A DNA stretch of 64,000 nucleotides from Hyphomicrobiales bacterium (GTDB lineage: Bacteria > Pseudomonadota > Alphaproteobacteria > Rhizobiales > JAJFHB01): NCBI GenBank assembly GCA_021775755.1, contig JAJFHE010000062.1, positions 1 to 64,000 of the forward strand, read 5' to 3'. A program made the position numbers and the translations under genes. How positions within the stretch are numbered: the stretch's first letter is position 1; each line of letters starts with the position of its first letter. Below, piece by piece: positions 16,804 to 25,729 of this stretch. The notes under the pieces were generated by a model, which made no database searches, was not told the DNA's origin, and was given only the letters and a program-made list of their open reading frames with translations.

Positions 16804-17940
16804 ATGGCAGGTAACGGCGCGAGCGGTGATTATGCAGTGCGTTTTGAGGCGGTGCAGAAGAGCTACGATGGTGAAATACTCGTTGTAAAGGATCTCAATC
16901 TCGACATCGCCAGAGGTGAATTCCTGACGATGCTGGGCCCATCGGGCTCCGGCAAAACCACATGTCTAATGATGCTTGCCGGGTTCGAACCGGCAACGCA
17001 CGGCGAAATTTTTCTTAACGACAACCCGATTAACAACGTGCCGCCGCACCGTCGCGGCATTGGCATGGTGTTCCAGAACTACGCTCTGTTTCCGCATATG
17101 TCGGTTGCCGAAAACCTCGCGTTTCCGTTGCAGGTCCGCAAGATGAACAAGAGCGATACCGAAGCGCGTGTGAAGCGGGCGCTGGAAATGGTGGAGCTCG
17201 GCGCCTTTGGCGGACGCCGCCCCGCGCAGCTCTCCGGCGGTCAACAGCAGCGCGTTGCAGTGGCTCGTGCCCTGGTTTTCGAACCCGATCTCGTCTTGAT
17301 GGACGAGCCGCTCGGCGCTCTCGACAAGCAGCTGCGCGAGCAGATGCAGTACGAGATCAAGCATATTCACGAAAACCTCGGCGTGACGGTCGTCTACGTG
17401 ACGCATGACCAGTCCGAAGCGCTCACCATGTCGAACCGTATTGCGGTCTTCAACGACGGCGTTATTCAGCAGCTGTCGTCGCCGGAAGATCTCTATGAGC
17501 ACCCCGACAAAAGCTTCGTCGCCCAGTTCATCGGCGAGAACAACAAACTCCACGGCACGATCACCAAGATTGACGGTAAGAAGAGTTGCGAAGTCGCGCT
17601 TGACGATGGCCAGACAGTGAAGGCTCTGCCGGTGAATATCGCCGGTGTTGGCGAGAAGACCATGCTGTCGCTGCGGCCCGAGCGCGTTGTCGTCAATCCG
17701 AAACGTGGCGAATGCCCGAGTGTCATGGACGCGAAGATCGAAGAGCTGATCTATCTCGGTGACCATATTCGCACGCGCATGCGTGTTGGCGACCATGACG
17801 ACTTTATCGTCAAGGTGCCGAACACCTACGGCCATGAGCCGCTCAAGGAAGGTGCCAAGACGAAAATCGGCTGGCACACTGAGGACGCGCGCGCACTCGA
17901 CTGGTATACCGGGACGATCGATCCTGGAATGGACGACTGA
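16804..17940 (+). CDS. PotA-like ABC transporter ATP-binding protein
   Basis: A 378-residue cytoplasmic ATPase of the spermidine/putrescine (PotA/FutC) type. Walker A is GPSGSGKTT near residue 46, the signature is LSGGQQQR near 141, and Walker B is LVLMDEPLGALDKQLR. After the nucleotide-binding domain comes a C-terminal TOBE domain (about 285-370). It powers the two permeases encoded directly downstream. The gene begins 127 bases after creatinase and probably belongs to the same transcription unit. Substrate is inferred from context only (creatine or another amine). Confidence 0.9.
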   Translation: MAGNGASGDYAVRFEAVQKSYDGEILVVKDLNLDIARGEFLTMLGPSGSGKTTCLMMLAGFEPATHGEIFLNDNPINNVPPHRRGIGMVFQNYALFPHMSVAENLAFPLQVRKMNKSDTEARVKRALEMVELGAFGGRRPAQLSGGQQQRVAVARALVFEPDLVLMDEPLGALDKQLREQMQYEIKHIHENLGVTVVYVTHDQSEALTMSNRIAVFNDGVIQQLSSPEDLYEHPDKSFVAQFIGENNKLHGTITKIDGKKSCEVALDDGQTVKALPVNIAGVGEKTMLSLRPERVVVNPKRGECPSVMDAKIEELIYLGDHIRTRMRVGDHDDFIVKVPNTYGHEPLKEGAKTKIGWHTEDARALDWYTGTIDPGMDD

Positions 17941-17998
17941 GTTTAAGCGGCACGGGCGCGCAAGCGCGTCACCAATGAGACCTGTTTGAATGCAGGCA

Positions 17999-18031
17999 AT
18001 TGAGTTCTCAGAATTGTATTGAGTTCTCAGA
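17999..18031. repeat. Two direct copies of a palindromic 14-mer
   Basis: ATTGAGTTCTCAGA occurs perfectly at 17999-18012 and 18018-18031, a 19-base period. Each copy contains the palindrome TGAG-TT-CTCA. The pair sits 20 bases before the first permease start codon, between the ATPase and permease genes. It could be an internal operator or an mRNA structural element. Confidence 0.6.
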
Positions 18032-18050
18032 TTTATGAGGTGGGACACAA

Positions 18051-19334
18051 ATGGTTGATGCAACCGCGAATGATCCTCAAATCGTCAATGAGCCACAGGT
18101 CGCCGATGCCGGGACCCTGAAAGCTCAACTGGCCCGTGCGACGCGCCGGCAGAAACTCATGGCGCTCGGATTGACGGCGCCTTTGGTCCTGTTCGTCCTC
18201 ATATCCTTCGTTTACCCGATCGGCGCGATGCTGGTGCGCGGTTTCTACGATACGCAAGTCCAGCAGATTCTGCCTAACACCGCGAAAGTCATCGGCAACT
18301 GGAACGGCGAGGGGTTGCCCGACGAAGAGGTCTGGGAAGCGTTCGTCCAGGACATGCAGGTCGGTGCCCAGGAAAAAACCATCGGCAAGTTTGCACTTCG
18401 CCTGAACTTTGTCCTGCCCGGCACCCGCAGTCTCGTGATGTCGAGTGCGCGTAAAGTCAAGCGTGCCGACTTGTCGGAGGTCGAGAATTTTCAGGAATAT
18501 CTGACCGATATCAAAGAGAAATGGGGCGAGCGCGAAGTGTGGGCGGTGATCCAGCGTTTGTCCGACTCTATACAATATGACTATTACGCGAACGCCATCG
18601 ACATGCGCATCAACGCCGATGGCGATTTCGTCATGCAGCCTGAAAAACAGCGCATCTACGTCACCCTGTTCATTCGAACATTGTGGATGAGCGCATTGGT
18701 CATGGGCGTGTGCCTGGTCCTTGCGTATCCGTTGGCCTATTGGCTGTCCGTATTGCCCATGCGCATCAGCAATCTGCTCATGATCATGGTATTGCTGCCA
18801 TTCTGGACATCTCTTCTGGTGCGCACGACGGCGTGGATTTCGCTGCTTCAGGAGCAGGGGATCATCAACGACATCATTGTCGGTCTGGGCATTGTTGGAG
18901 ACGAATCTCGTGTGCGCATGATCTACAACGAGATGGGCACGATCATTGCGATGACGCACATTCTGCTGCCGTTCATGATCCTGCCGCTCTACAGCGTCAT
19001 GCGCACGATTCCGCCGAGCTACATGCGTGCCGCGCGATCGCTAGGAGCAACCCAGCTCACCGCATTTGTGCGGGTGTTCATGCCCCAGACGGCGGCAGGT
19101 GTGGGGGCCGGTTCGCTGCTCGTGTTTATTCTCTGCATTGGCTTCTACATTACTCCGGCTCTGGTCGGTGGCCAGCGCGGGCAGCTGATTTCGAACCTGA
19201 TTGCAGCGCATATCCAGACAACTCAGAACTGGTCGCTGGCCGCGGCGCTTGGCGCAATCCTGCTCGCCGGCGTTCTGATCTGTTACTGGCTCTATAACAA
19301 GCTCATCGGCGTCGACAACATGAAGCTCGGTTAA
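18051..19334 (+). CDS. PotB-like ABC transporter permease with enlarged periplasmic loop
   Basis: The 427-residue inner-membrane protein belongs to the spermidine/putrescine permease family. It has a membrane helix at about 38-60, then an unusually long periplasmic stretch of roughly 145 residues (about 62-206). The remaining helices follow, with the permease EAA-type loop at RAARSLGATQLTAFVRVFMPQT. Typical PotB proteins are near 280-300 residues, so the loop explains the extra length. A GAGGTGGG site precedes the ATG. It pairs with the next permease and the PotA-like ATPase. No periplasmic binding protein gene accompanies the set. Confidence 0.88.
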   Translation: MVDATANDPQIVNEPQVADAGTLKAQLARATRRQKLMALGLTAPLVLFVLISFVYPIGAMLVRGFYDTQVQQILPNTAKVIGNWNGEGLPDEEVWEAFVQDMQVGAQEKTIGKFALRLNFVLPGTRSLVMSSARKVKRADLSEVENFQEYLTDIKEKWGEREVWAVIQRLSDSIQYDYYANAIDMRINADGDFVMQPEKQRIYVTLFIRTLWMSALVMGVCLVLAYPLAYWLSVLPMRISNLLMIMVLLPFWTSLLVRTTAWISLLQEQGIINDIIVGLGIVGDESRVRMIYNEMGTIIAMTHILLPFMILPLYSVMRTIPPSYMRAARSLGATQLTAFVRVFMPQTAAGVGAGSLLVFILCIGFYITPALVGGQRGQLISNLIAAHIQTTQNWSLAAALGAILLAGVLICYWLYNKLIGVDNMKLG

Positions 19335-19370
19335 TCCGGGTCGTTGAGATAAACGGAAGGGACGGAAAAT

Positions 19371-20489
19371 ATGGCACCGCCACCTTATGCAGGGACCGGA
19401 GAACGTGTCTGGTACTACGGGTTCCGCACGTTCTGCTGCTCAATTCTGCTATTCCTGATACTGCCGATCGTTATCGTTATGCCGTTGTCCTTCAACGTGC
19501 AGCCGTATTTCTCCTTCACTTCGGAGATGTTCGGTTTCGACAACTGTACTGGTGAGTTCAGGCCATTTTCGCCATCGACCATTGAAACCTCCGTGCGCGC
19601 TGGAAGTTCGGTGAGTGACGAGGGCGTGCAGCACTGTCTCAATGAACGCATCAGAATTTGGGAGAAAACGCAGCAAGAGGATGGCTTGGCGGGTACCGCA
19701 TGGGTCGGCGACGGCGCGTTGTCTGAAGCCTTTTCCATTCGCTGGTACATGAACATATTTACCAAAGGCATGGTCAACCCGGAACTGGAACAATTCACCG
19801 GCGCCTGGTGGTCGGACAGCTGGTCGAACAGCCAATGGCTGCACTCCCTGCGCAATAGCGTGTTCATCGCGGTGTTCGCGACCTTGCTCTCCGCAACGCT
19901 CGGGACACTGGCGGCACTCGGGCTCAGTCAGGCCAATATGCCGTATCGAAATCTGTTCATGGGGCTTTTGATTTCGCCGATGATCGTACCGATCATCATC
20001 ACCTCGGTCGGCCTGTTCTTCTTCTACAACACGGTGAATATTCCCTATTTCTATCCCGACGGATTGAACTTCAAGTATCTGGGAATCATTCTCGCGCATG
20101 CGTTGCTTGGAACGCCGTTCGTGGTCATCACCGTAACCGCAACTCTGCTCGGCTTCGATCGAAGTCTCATTCGGGCAGGGCTCAACCTCGGTGCGCGGCC
20201 GCAGACCGTGTTTTTCAAAATCATCATGCCGCTCATCCTGCCAGGCATCATTTCAGGTGCGCTGTTCGCCTTCATAACGTCATTTGACGAAGTGGTGGCG
20301 GTCATCTTCATGGCGGGCTACGAGCAACGCACAATTCCGCGACAGATGTGGGCTGGTATCCGCGAGCAGATCAATCCGACGATCCTCTCCGTGGCGACTA
20401 TTCTGGTGCTCATCTCGATCTGCCTGCTGGCAACCGTGGAAATGCTTCGCCGTCGCGGCGAGCGCCTTCGCGGTCTGTCGCCGCAATAG
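19371..20489 (+). CDS. PotC-like ABC transporter permease with enlarged periplasmic loop
   Basis: The 372-residue inner-membrane permease has a first helix at about 19-40, a periplasmic insertion of about 120 residues (41-162, with cysteines 59 and 89), and then the usual five helices. The EAA-type motif is visible in LNLGARPQTVFFKIIMPLILPG. Normal PotC proteins have only about 30 residues in the first loop. Both permeases of this transporter are enlarged in the same place, which suggests the two loops form a joint periplasmic structure. It ends 24 bases before the DUF1194 gene. Confidence 0.88.
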   Translation: MAPPPYAGTGERVWYYGFRTFCCSILLFLILPIVIVMPLSFNVQPYFSFTSEMFGFDNCTGEFRPFSPSTIETSVRAGSSVSDEGVQHCLNERIRIWEKTQQEDGLAGTAWVGDGALSEAFSIRWYMNIFTKGMVNPELEQFTGAWWSDSWSNSQWLHSLRNSVFIAVFATLLSATLGTLAALGLSQANMPYRNLFMGLLISPMIVPIIITSVGLFFFYNTVNIPYFYPDGLNFKYLGIILAHALLGTPFVVITVTATLLGFDRSLIRAGLNLGARPQTVFFKIIMPLILPGIISGALFAFITSFDEVVAVIFMAGYEQRTIPRQMWAGIREQINPTILSVATILVLISICLLATVEMLRRRGERLRGLSPQ

Positions 20490-20513
20490 GAAGGCACCGG
20501 TTTTGCCCGCATC

Positions 20514-21263
20514 ATGGAGACGACGCCGGCATCGTTCCTACGTCTGCTCGGCCTGAGCCGGAAGTCTGCGCTTGTCGCGCTTGCGCTGATTGTGTGCCTT
20601 TCGGTTCTGGGGCGAAGCTCCAGCGAGCGGGTCGCCGCGCAGTCAGCCGGCGTAGATCTCGCCTTGGTGCTTGCCATCGATTGCTCCTACAGCGTCGATA
20701 TGGCGGAGTACACGCTGCAGATCGAGGGCATGGCGTCGGCCTTCCTGAGGCCGGAAATTCATGCCGCCATTGCCAGTGGCGCGTATCAGCGCATTGTCGT
20801 CTCGGTCGTTCAGTGGTCGGATATGGAACATCAGTCCCTGGTTGTTCCGTGGACGGTCGTGTCGGACCCGGCAAGCGCGGAGTTGCTCGCAGCGACGATC
20901 CAAAGCCTGCCCCGGACCCTTGCGGAGGGCGGCACTTCGATTGCACATGCCATCCGCTACAGCGCACAACTTCTCAATTCGCTGCCGTTTCCGGCCGACC
21001 GTCAGGTCATCGACGTTGCCGCGGACGGGCGCAACAACAACGGCGGCGATCCAAGACCCATCCGCGATGCCATTCTGGCCCAGGGCATGACGATCAACGG
21101 CCTTACCATTCTCAATGAAGTGCCGACGCTGGATCGATATTTTGAACTCTACATTACCGGCGGTCCGGCGAGTTTCGTGATGGTCGCCAACGACTACAGC
21201 GCCTATTCCACGGCGATATACCGGAAGCTTCTGCGCGAGATCATCGGGCCAAGGCTTTCCTGA
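20514..21263 (+). CDS. DUF1194 von Willebrand factor A-like secreted protein
   Basis: A 249-residue protein with a hydrophobic N-terminal segment (about 20-36) that could be a signal peptide. A DUF1194 domain follows, a vWA-like fold found mainly in alphaproteobacteria. The metal-site motif appears as DCSYSVD near residue 56, with a later TSIAHAIRYS segment. The domain also shows the FLRPEIHAAI and VQWSD elements characteristic of the family. Function is unknown. The gene lies between the transporter and the cyclodeaminase homologue on the same strand and may share their transcript. Confidence 0.82.
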   Translation: METTPASFLRLLGLSRKSALVALALIVCLSVLGRSSSERVAAQSAGVDLALVLAIDCSYSVDMAEYTLQIEGMASAFLRPEIHAAIASGAYQRIVVSVVQWSDMEHQSLVVPWTVVSDPASAELLAATIQSLPRTLAEGGTSIAHAIRYSAQLLNSLPFPADRQVIDVAADGRNNNGGDPRPIRDAILAQGMTINGLTILNEVPTLDRYFELYITGGPASFVMVANDYSAYSTAIYRKLLREIIGPRLS

Positions 21264-21279
21264 AACCAAGGGGAACACC

Positions 21280-22227
21280 GTGCGCGTCATTTCGGGCGAC
21301 CGGGTGCATGAACTTCTCGACTTCAAGGCGCTGGTGGGCGCTCTGCGCGAGGCCCATTGCGGCCCGTTGCCGCTTGTGGAGCGAGCCGAGCAACACCACG
21401 ACCCGGGCACCGGGCATCCACAATCGTTCCTAAACCTTCCGGCCTGGATACCCGGCCGGGCGATGGGCATCAAATCGATTACCGTCATACCCGGCAACGA
21501 GCGAGAACGCGGACTGCCAACTGTACACGCGGTCTATCTGGTGTTCGATGGTACGTCCGGCCAGCCCCTGGCGTCGATCGACGGAACGGTTCTGACCTAC
21601 TACAAGACCGCGGCCGACTCAGCCCTTGGGTGCGAGCTTCTCGCCCGGCAGGATGCGAAGACCTTGCTCATGTGCGGCGCCGGCGCCATGGCGAAACCGT
21701 TGATCGATGCGCACCGCTCTGTTCGTCCCTCGATCGAGCGTGTGCTGATCTGGAACCGGACAGCCGGGAAAGCCGCCGCGCTGGCGGAACAACTCGGCGG
21801 TGTCGAGGCTCTGGCCGTCGGCGAGCTCGAACCGGCGGCCCGCGAGGCGGATCTGATCAGTTGTGCCATGAGTTCAACCGAACCGTACATTGACGGTGCC
21901 TGGCTGAAACCGGGGTGTCACCTCGATCTCGTCGGCAGCTTCACGCCCGAGATGCGCGAGAGCAACGATACGGCGGTGCAGCGGGCGAGCGTGTTTGTCG
22001 ATTCGCGCTGGTTCGCGATCCATGAACCCGGCGATATTGCCGATCCTCTCAGCCGCGGGATCATCGCGGAGACGGATATACTCGCCGATCTGTTCGAATT
22101 GTGCACTGGAGCGCATACCGGCCGGCGGACATCGGATGAAATTACATTGTTCAAGAATGGCGGCGGCGCACATCTCGATCTCTTCACGGCCTTGCATTTG
22201 ATAGAAAGTGATGACGCAACCGTATAG
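21280..22227 (+). CDS. Ornithine cyclodeaminase/mu-crystallin family protein
   Basis: A 315-residue NAD(P)-dependent enzyme of the family that includes ornithine cyclodeaminase, alanine dehydrogenase and ketimine reductases. Visible features are the IKSITVIPGN region, DGTVLTYYKTAADSALGCELLA, and the dinucleotide site MCGAGAMA. GSFTPEMRE and a C-terminal TLFKNGGGAHLDL motif follow. True ornithine cyclodeaminase yields proline and ammonia, but family members vary in substrate and the specificity here is not assigned. GTG is the likely start, with AAGGGGA upstream. Neighbours are the transporter set and pcaB. Confidence 0.85.
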   Translation: MRVISGDRVHELLDFKALVGALREAHCGPLPLVERAEQHHDPGTGHPQSFLNLPAWIPGRAMGIKSITVIPGNERERGLPTVHAVYLVFDGTSGQPLASIDGTVLTYYKTAADSALGCELLARQDAKTLLMCGAGAMAKPLIDAHRSVRPSIERVLIWNRTAGKAAALAEQLGGVEALAVGELEPAAREADLISCAMSSTEPYIDGAWLKPGCHLDLVGSFTPEMRESNDTAVQRASVFVDSRWFAIHEPGDIADPLSRGIIAETDILADLFELCTGAHTGRRTSDEITLFKNGGGAHLDLFTALHLIESDDATV

Positions 22228-22284
22228 GTGCGCGGTCGCCGACTAGCGCAACGTGCCGGAGAACTTTGAAAGCCAATTGAAAAC

Positions 22285-23628
22285 ATGACGGTCAATCTCG
22301 TTGACTCAGCCCTGTTCGGCAACCTGTTCTGCACGGCGGAGATGCGCGCGGCCTTTGACGACCGCATGCGGATCGGTGCCATGGCCGAGGTCGAGGCGGC
22401 ACTGGCGCGGGCGCAGGCGTCGGTCGGCATAATCCCGCAAATCGCGGCGCAGCGTATCACCGAGGCTGCCGGCCTCGATGCGTTCGATATGGATGCCTTG
22501 AGAGGCGATACGGAGCGCATCGGTTATCCGGTCATGCCGCTGGTGCGCCAACTCTCCAGTCTTGCCGGAGATGAAGCCGGCCGCTTCGTCCACTGGGGCG
22601 CCACCACTCAGGACATTATGGACACGGGCCTGGTCCTGCAGATGCGCCGCGGTGTGGAGCTTCTGAAGGAGGACCTATCGCTAGTTGTTGCCGCACTTGC
22701 ATCGCTCGCCGATCGCCACCGTCACACGGTGATGGCGGGTCGAACGCACATGCAGCATGCGCTCCCCATCACCTTCGGCTTCAAATGCGCCACCTGGCTC
22801 TCTCCGCTGCTCACCAGCCGCAAGCATTTGCACGCGGTATCGGCTGAGGTGCTCAAACTGCAGTTTTCCGGTGCCGTCGGAACGCTGGCATCGCTCGGCG
22901 AGCATGGCGGCGCGGTTGCCGAAGCGCTTGCGCGCGAACTTGATCTGCCAATGGCGCCGGTAGCCTGGCATGCCGGCCGCGACGGCATCGCGCGCATCTG
23001 CAGTGAACTCTCCATTCTGTGCGGGGCACTCGGCAAAATCGCAACGGACATCGTTCTATTAATGCAGACGGAAGTCGCGGAGGTTTTCGAACCGCCGGCC
23101 GCCGGCCGCGGCGGCTCAAGCACCATGCCGCAGAAACGCAATCCCGTACTGAGCGAGTACATACTTGCCGCGTCGCGGAACGTTCACGGGTTGAGCGGCG
23201 GTGCGTTCGAGGCGCTGTTCGCCGATCATGAACGGGCCACCGGGCCATGGCACGGCGAGTGGCTTGTTGTGCCCCAGGTCTTCGCGCTCTCGTCCGGCGC
23301 GCTGCGTCACGGCGTAACCGTAACGCAAGGTCTTGAGGTCGATGCGGAACGCATGCGCGCCAATCTCGATCTGACGGGCGGCCTCATCATGGCGGAGGCG
23401 GTGATGATGGCGCTGGCGCCGCATATCGGCCGTGACCCGGCGCACGACCTTGTCGAAGAGTTGTGCCGGGGCTGTGGATCCGGAGGCGGGAGTTTCCGGG
23501 AATTGCTTGTGGCGAATAAAGCCATCGCATCCCATTTGACGGCACGCGATGTCGACCGCCTGCTCGATCCCGCGCACTATACGGGTCGTGCCGATGATGC
23601 AATCGATGCAGTGCTCGCGCTGGTATGA
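22285..23628 (+). CDS. pcaB: 3-carboxy-cis,cis-muconate cycloisomerase
   Basis: The 447-residue cytoplasmic enzyme of the fumarase/aspartase superfamily carries the signature GSSTMPQKRNP (near 272-282) and the WGATTQDIMDTG and AGRTHMQHALPITFG motifs. PcaB converts beta-carboxy-cis,cis-muconate to gamma-carboxymuconolactone in the protocatechuate branch of the beta-ketoadipate pathway. It is followed 43 bases later by pcaD, which supports the call over adenylosuccinate lyase. The rest of the pca set (pcaGHCQ, pcaIJF) is not in this window. Confidence 0.88.
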   Translation: MTVNLVDSALFGNLFCTAEMRAAFDDRMRIGAMAEVEAALARAQASVGIIPQIAAQRITEAAGLDAFDMDALRGDTERIGYPVMPLVRQLSSLAGDEAGRFVHWGATTQDIMDTGLVLQMRRGVELLKEDLSLVVAALASLADRHRHTVMAGRTHMQHALPITFGFKCATWLSPLLTSRKHLHAVSAEVLKLQFSGAVGTLASLGEHGGAVAEALARELDLPMAPVAWHAGRDGIARICSELSILCGALGKIATDIVLLMQTEVAEVFEPPAAGRGGSSTMPQKRNPVLSEYILAASRNVHGLSGGAFEALFADHERATGPWHGEWLVVPQVFALSSGALRHGVTVTQGLEVDAERMRANLDLTGGLIMAEAVMMALAPHIGRDPAHDLVEELCRGCGSGGGSFRELLVANKAIASHLTARDVDRLLDPAHYTGRADDAIDAVLALV

Positions 23629-23671
23629 GCCGGCACAAATCGGAACAAAGAGTTCCAGGGGAGGGTTGGAA

Positions 23672-24454
23672 ATGCCGCATGCGCATTTGAACGGGATTGA
23701 CATTTACTACCGCATCGACGGGGCCGATGAAGCGCCGCCGCTTCTGTTCAGCAACTCCCTCGGCACGAACATCGGTATGTGGGACCGTGAGACAGCCGAA
23801 TTGGCGCGGGACTTCCGTGTCATCAGATATGACAGCCGCGGCCACGGCAAGTCCGGAGCGCCCGAGAGCTTTTACACCATCGATCAACTGGGCGCCGACG
23901 CGGTGGCGTTGCTCGACCATTTGGAGGTCGAACGGACCTGGTACTGCGGCCTCTCCAAAGGCGGCATGGTGGGCCAATGGCTCGGTATCAATGCCCCTGA
24001 GCGGGTTGAGCGGCTGGTGTTGTCAAACACGTCGGCACATATGGCGCCGAAGGATCTGTGGGACGGCCGCATCGCGACGGCGCTGGATGGCGGCATGGCG
24101 GCCCTTACTGAAACCGTGGTTGAGCGCTGGTTTACGCAAGCGTTCCGCGACAAAGCGGAAAGCGACGTGGAGCGAATACGCCAGATGTTGCTGACGACGC
24201 CTGCACACGGATATGCCGCGTGCTGCGGTGCGATCCGTGACATGGACCAGCGCGCCGGTCTGGCATCCGTTACAGCTCCGACAATGGTGATTGTGGGTGA
24301 CAGCGATCCGGCAACGCCACCCGATCACGGGGAACTGATCGCTTCGGCGATCCCCGGTGGACGCCTTCACGTCATCGAAAACGCTGCACATCTGTCCAAC
24401 ATCGAACAGCCCGAGCAGTACATGGCGGCATTAAGAGGGTTTCTCACAGCGTAG
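23672..24454 (+). CDS. pcaD: 3-oxoadipate enol-lactonase
   Basis: A 260-residue alpha/beta hydrolase that opens beta-ketoadipate enol-lactone. Motifs seen are YYRIDGADEAPPLLFSNSLGT near the N-terminus, YDSRGHGKS, the nucleophile elbow GLSKGG, and a late catalytic histidine in ENAAHLSNIEQP. The start at 23672 has a strong GGGGAGGG site; an in-frame extension upstream overlaps pcaB and is unlikely. It follows pcaB in the same operon and ends convergent with the oxidoreductase gene. Confidence 0.88.
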   Translation: MPHAHLNGIDIYYRIDGADEAPPLLFSNSLGTNIGMWDRETAELARDFRVIRYDSRGHGKSGAPESFYTIDQLGADAVALLDHLEVERTWYCGLSKGGMVGQWLGINAPERVERLVLSNTSAHMAPKDLWDGRIATALDGGMAALTETVVERWFTQAFRDKAESDVERIRQMLLTTPAHGYAACCGAIRDMDQRAGLASVTAPTMVIVGDSDPATPPDHGELIASAIPGGRLHVIENAAHLSNIEQPEQYMAALRGFLTA

Positions 24455-24459
24455 TGTTG

Positions 24460-25608
24460 TTACTCGGCGGCCAAGATCTTCTTCAGTCCATGCGACCGGC
24501 GCTCGAGCCACCAGCCGTACTGTTCAGGCCACATGGCAAACTCATCGTCCAACCCCATGGCCTGTGCCTGATGCAGCGGCCAGAACGGGTCGGCCAGCGC
24601 CTCGCGGCCGATGGCAATGAGGTCCGCGTCGCCGGATTGCAGGATGTCCTCTGCCTGGGCGCCATCGATTATGAGACCGACCGCTTGCGTCATAATGCCG
24701 GCCTTCTCGCGGATGCTGCTTGCGAACGGCACCTGAAAGCCAAGACCGCGGCCAACGCTTGAGTTGGTCGCACCCTTTGGCGAGTTGCCCCCGCTTGAGC
24801 AGTCGATTACATCGACGCCGAGCGCTTTAAGTTCGCCGGCAAGCGCAATGCTGTCTTCGATTTCCCAGCCGTTCTCGATGCCGTCCACGGACGACACACG
24901 GAAGAACAGCGGTTTGCCTTCGGGCCAAGCGGCTCGTACTGCCTCGGTGACTTCAAGTGCCAGCCGCATGCGCCCCTTGAGGTCGCCGCCATAACCATCG
25001 TTGCGCGTGTTGGAAAGCGGCGAGAGAAATGTCTGGATGAGATAGCCATGAGCGCCATGCACTTCAAGCACGTCGACACCGGCGGTGTCGGCGCGCCGGG
25101 CGGCCGCAACGAACGCCTCGGTCAGATGTGCGATATCGCCTGCCGTCATTGCTTGCGGCTCAAGCCAGCCGTCATCGAGCGGTTCTGCGGTTGCGCCGAA
25201 AATGGGCCAGGCGACATCGCCGCGTGAGGCATCGTCCGCCCCAACCGGGCCATTGCCGAACCAGGGCCGTTGCATGCTTGCCTTGCGCCCGGCATGGCCC
25301 AGCTGCAGCGCCACTTTCGAGCCCTGGCCTTGTATGAATTCAATGGCCGGCCGCAGCGCGTCGGCATGTGCATCGCTCCAGATGCCAAGGTCCCCGTGAG
25401 TAATTCGCCCTTGTGCCGTGACCGCGCTGGCTTCGATGAACACGAGCCCGGCGCGTCCCATGGCGAATTTCGCCAGATGCGCGAAGTGCCATTCATTGGC
25501 CAGGCCGTCATTGGCGGAGTACTGGCACATGGGCGAGATAACGATGCGGTTCGGAAGTTGTGTGTCGCGGATGTGCAGCGGCGAAAACAGAAGAGGGAAT
25601 GCGGGCAT
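24460..25608 (-). CDS. Old yellow enzyme family NADH:flavin oxidoreductase (YqjM-like)
   Basis: A 382-residue FMN barrel enzyme. It begins with LFSPLHIRDTQLPNRIVISPMCQYSA and contains LQLGHAGRKAS, the catalytic HGAHGYLIQTFLSPLSN motif, FFRVSS and an IAIGREALADP C-terminal segment. Members of the YqjM/XenA class reduce activated C=C bonds with NAD(P)H. The Cys in SPMCQYS is the class-defining residue. The physiological substrate is not evident. It lies 121 bases downstream of the DddP-like gene on the same strand and may be co-transcribed. Confidence 0.87.
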   Translation of the reverse strand: MPAFPLLFSPLHIRDTQLPNRIVISPMCQYSANDGLANEWHFAHLAKFAMGRAGLVFIEASAVTAQGRITHGDLGIWSDAHADALRPAIEFIQGQGSKVALQLGHAGRKASMQRPWFGNGPVGADDASRGDVAWPIFGATAEPLDDGWLEPQAMTAGDIAHLTEAFVAAARRADTAGVDVLEVHGAHGYLIQTFLSPLSNTRNDGYGGDLKGRMRLALEVTEAVRAAWPEGKPLFFRVSSVDGIENGWEIEDSIALAGELKALGVDVIDCSSGGNSPKGATNSSVGRGLGFQVPFASSIREKAGIMTQAVGLIIDGAQAEDILQSGDADLIAIGREALADPFWPLHQAQAMGLDDEFAMWPEQYGWWLERRSHGLKKILAAE

Positions 25609-25729
25609 GAAGATCTACCGTGTTTGATGTCGCGTTCAGGTTCACCCCGGCGAGCCCGGGATGGCCGATACTCCCTCAAAGACGCGGCAAGCGATAGCGG
25701 ATTTCTCGCATCGTACCGGGGATGGTGGC

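Noticed and set aside
16976-17000. GGGTTCGAACC, a T-arm-like sequence
   Set aside because: It is in frame within the ATPase (LAGFEPAT) and has no tRNA body around it.
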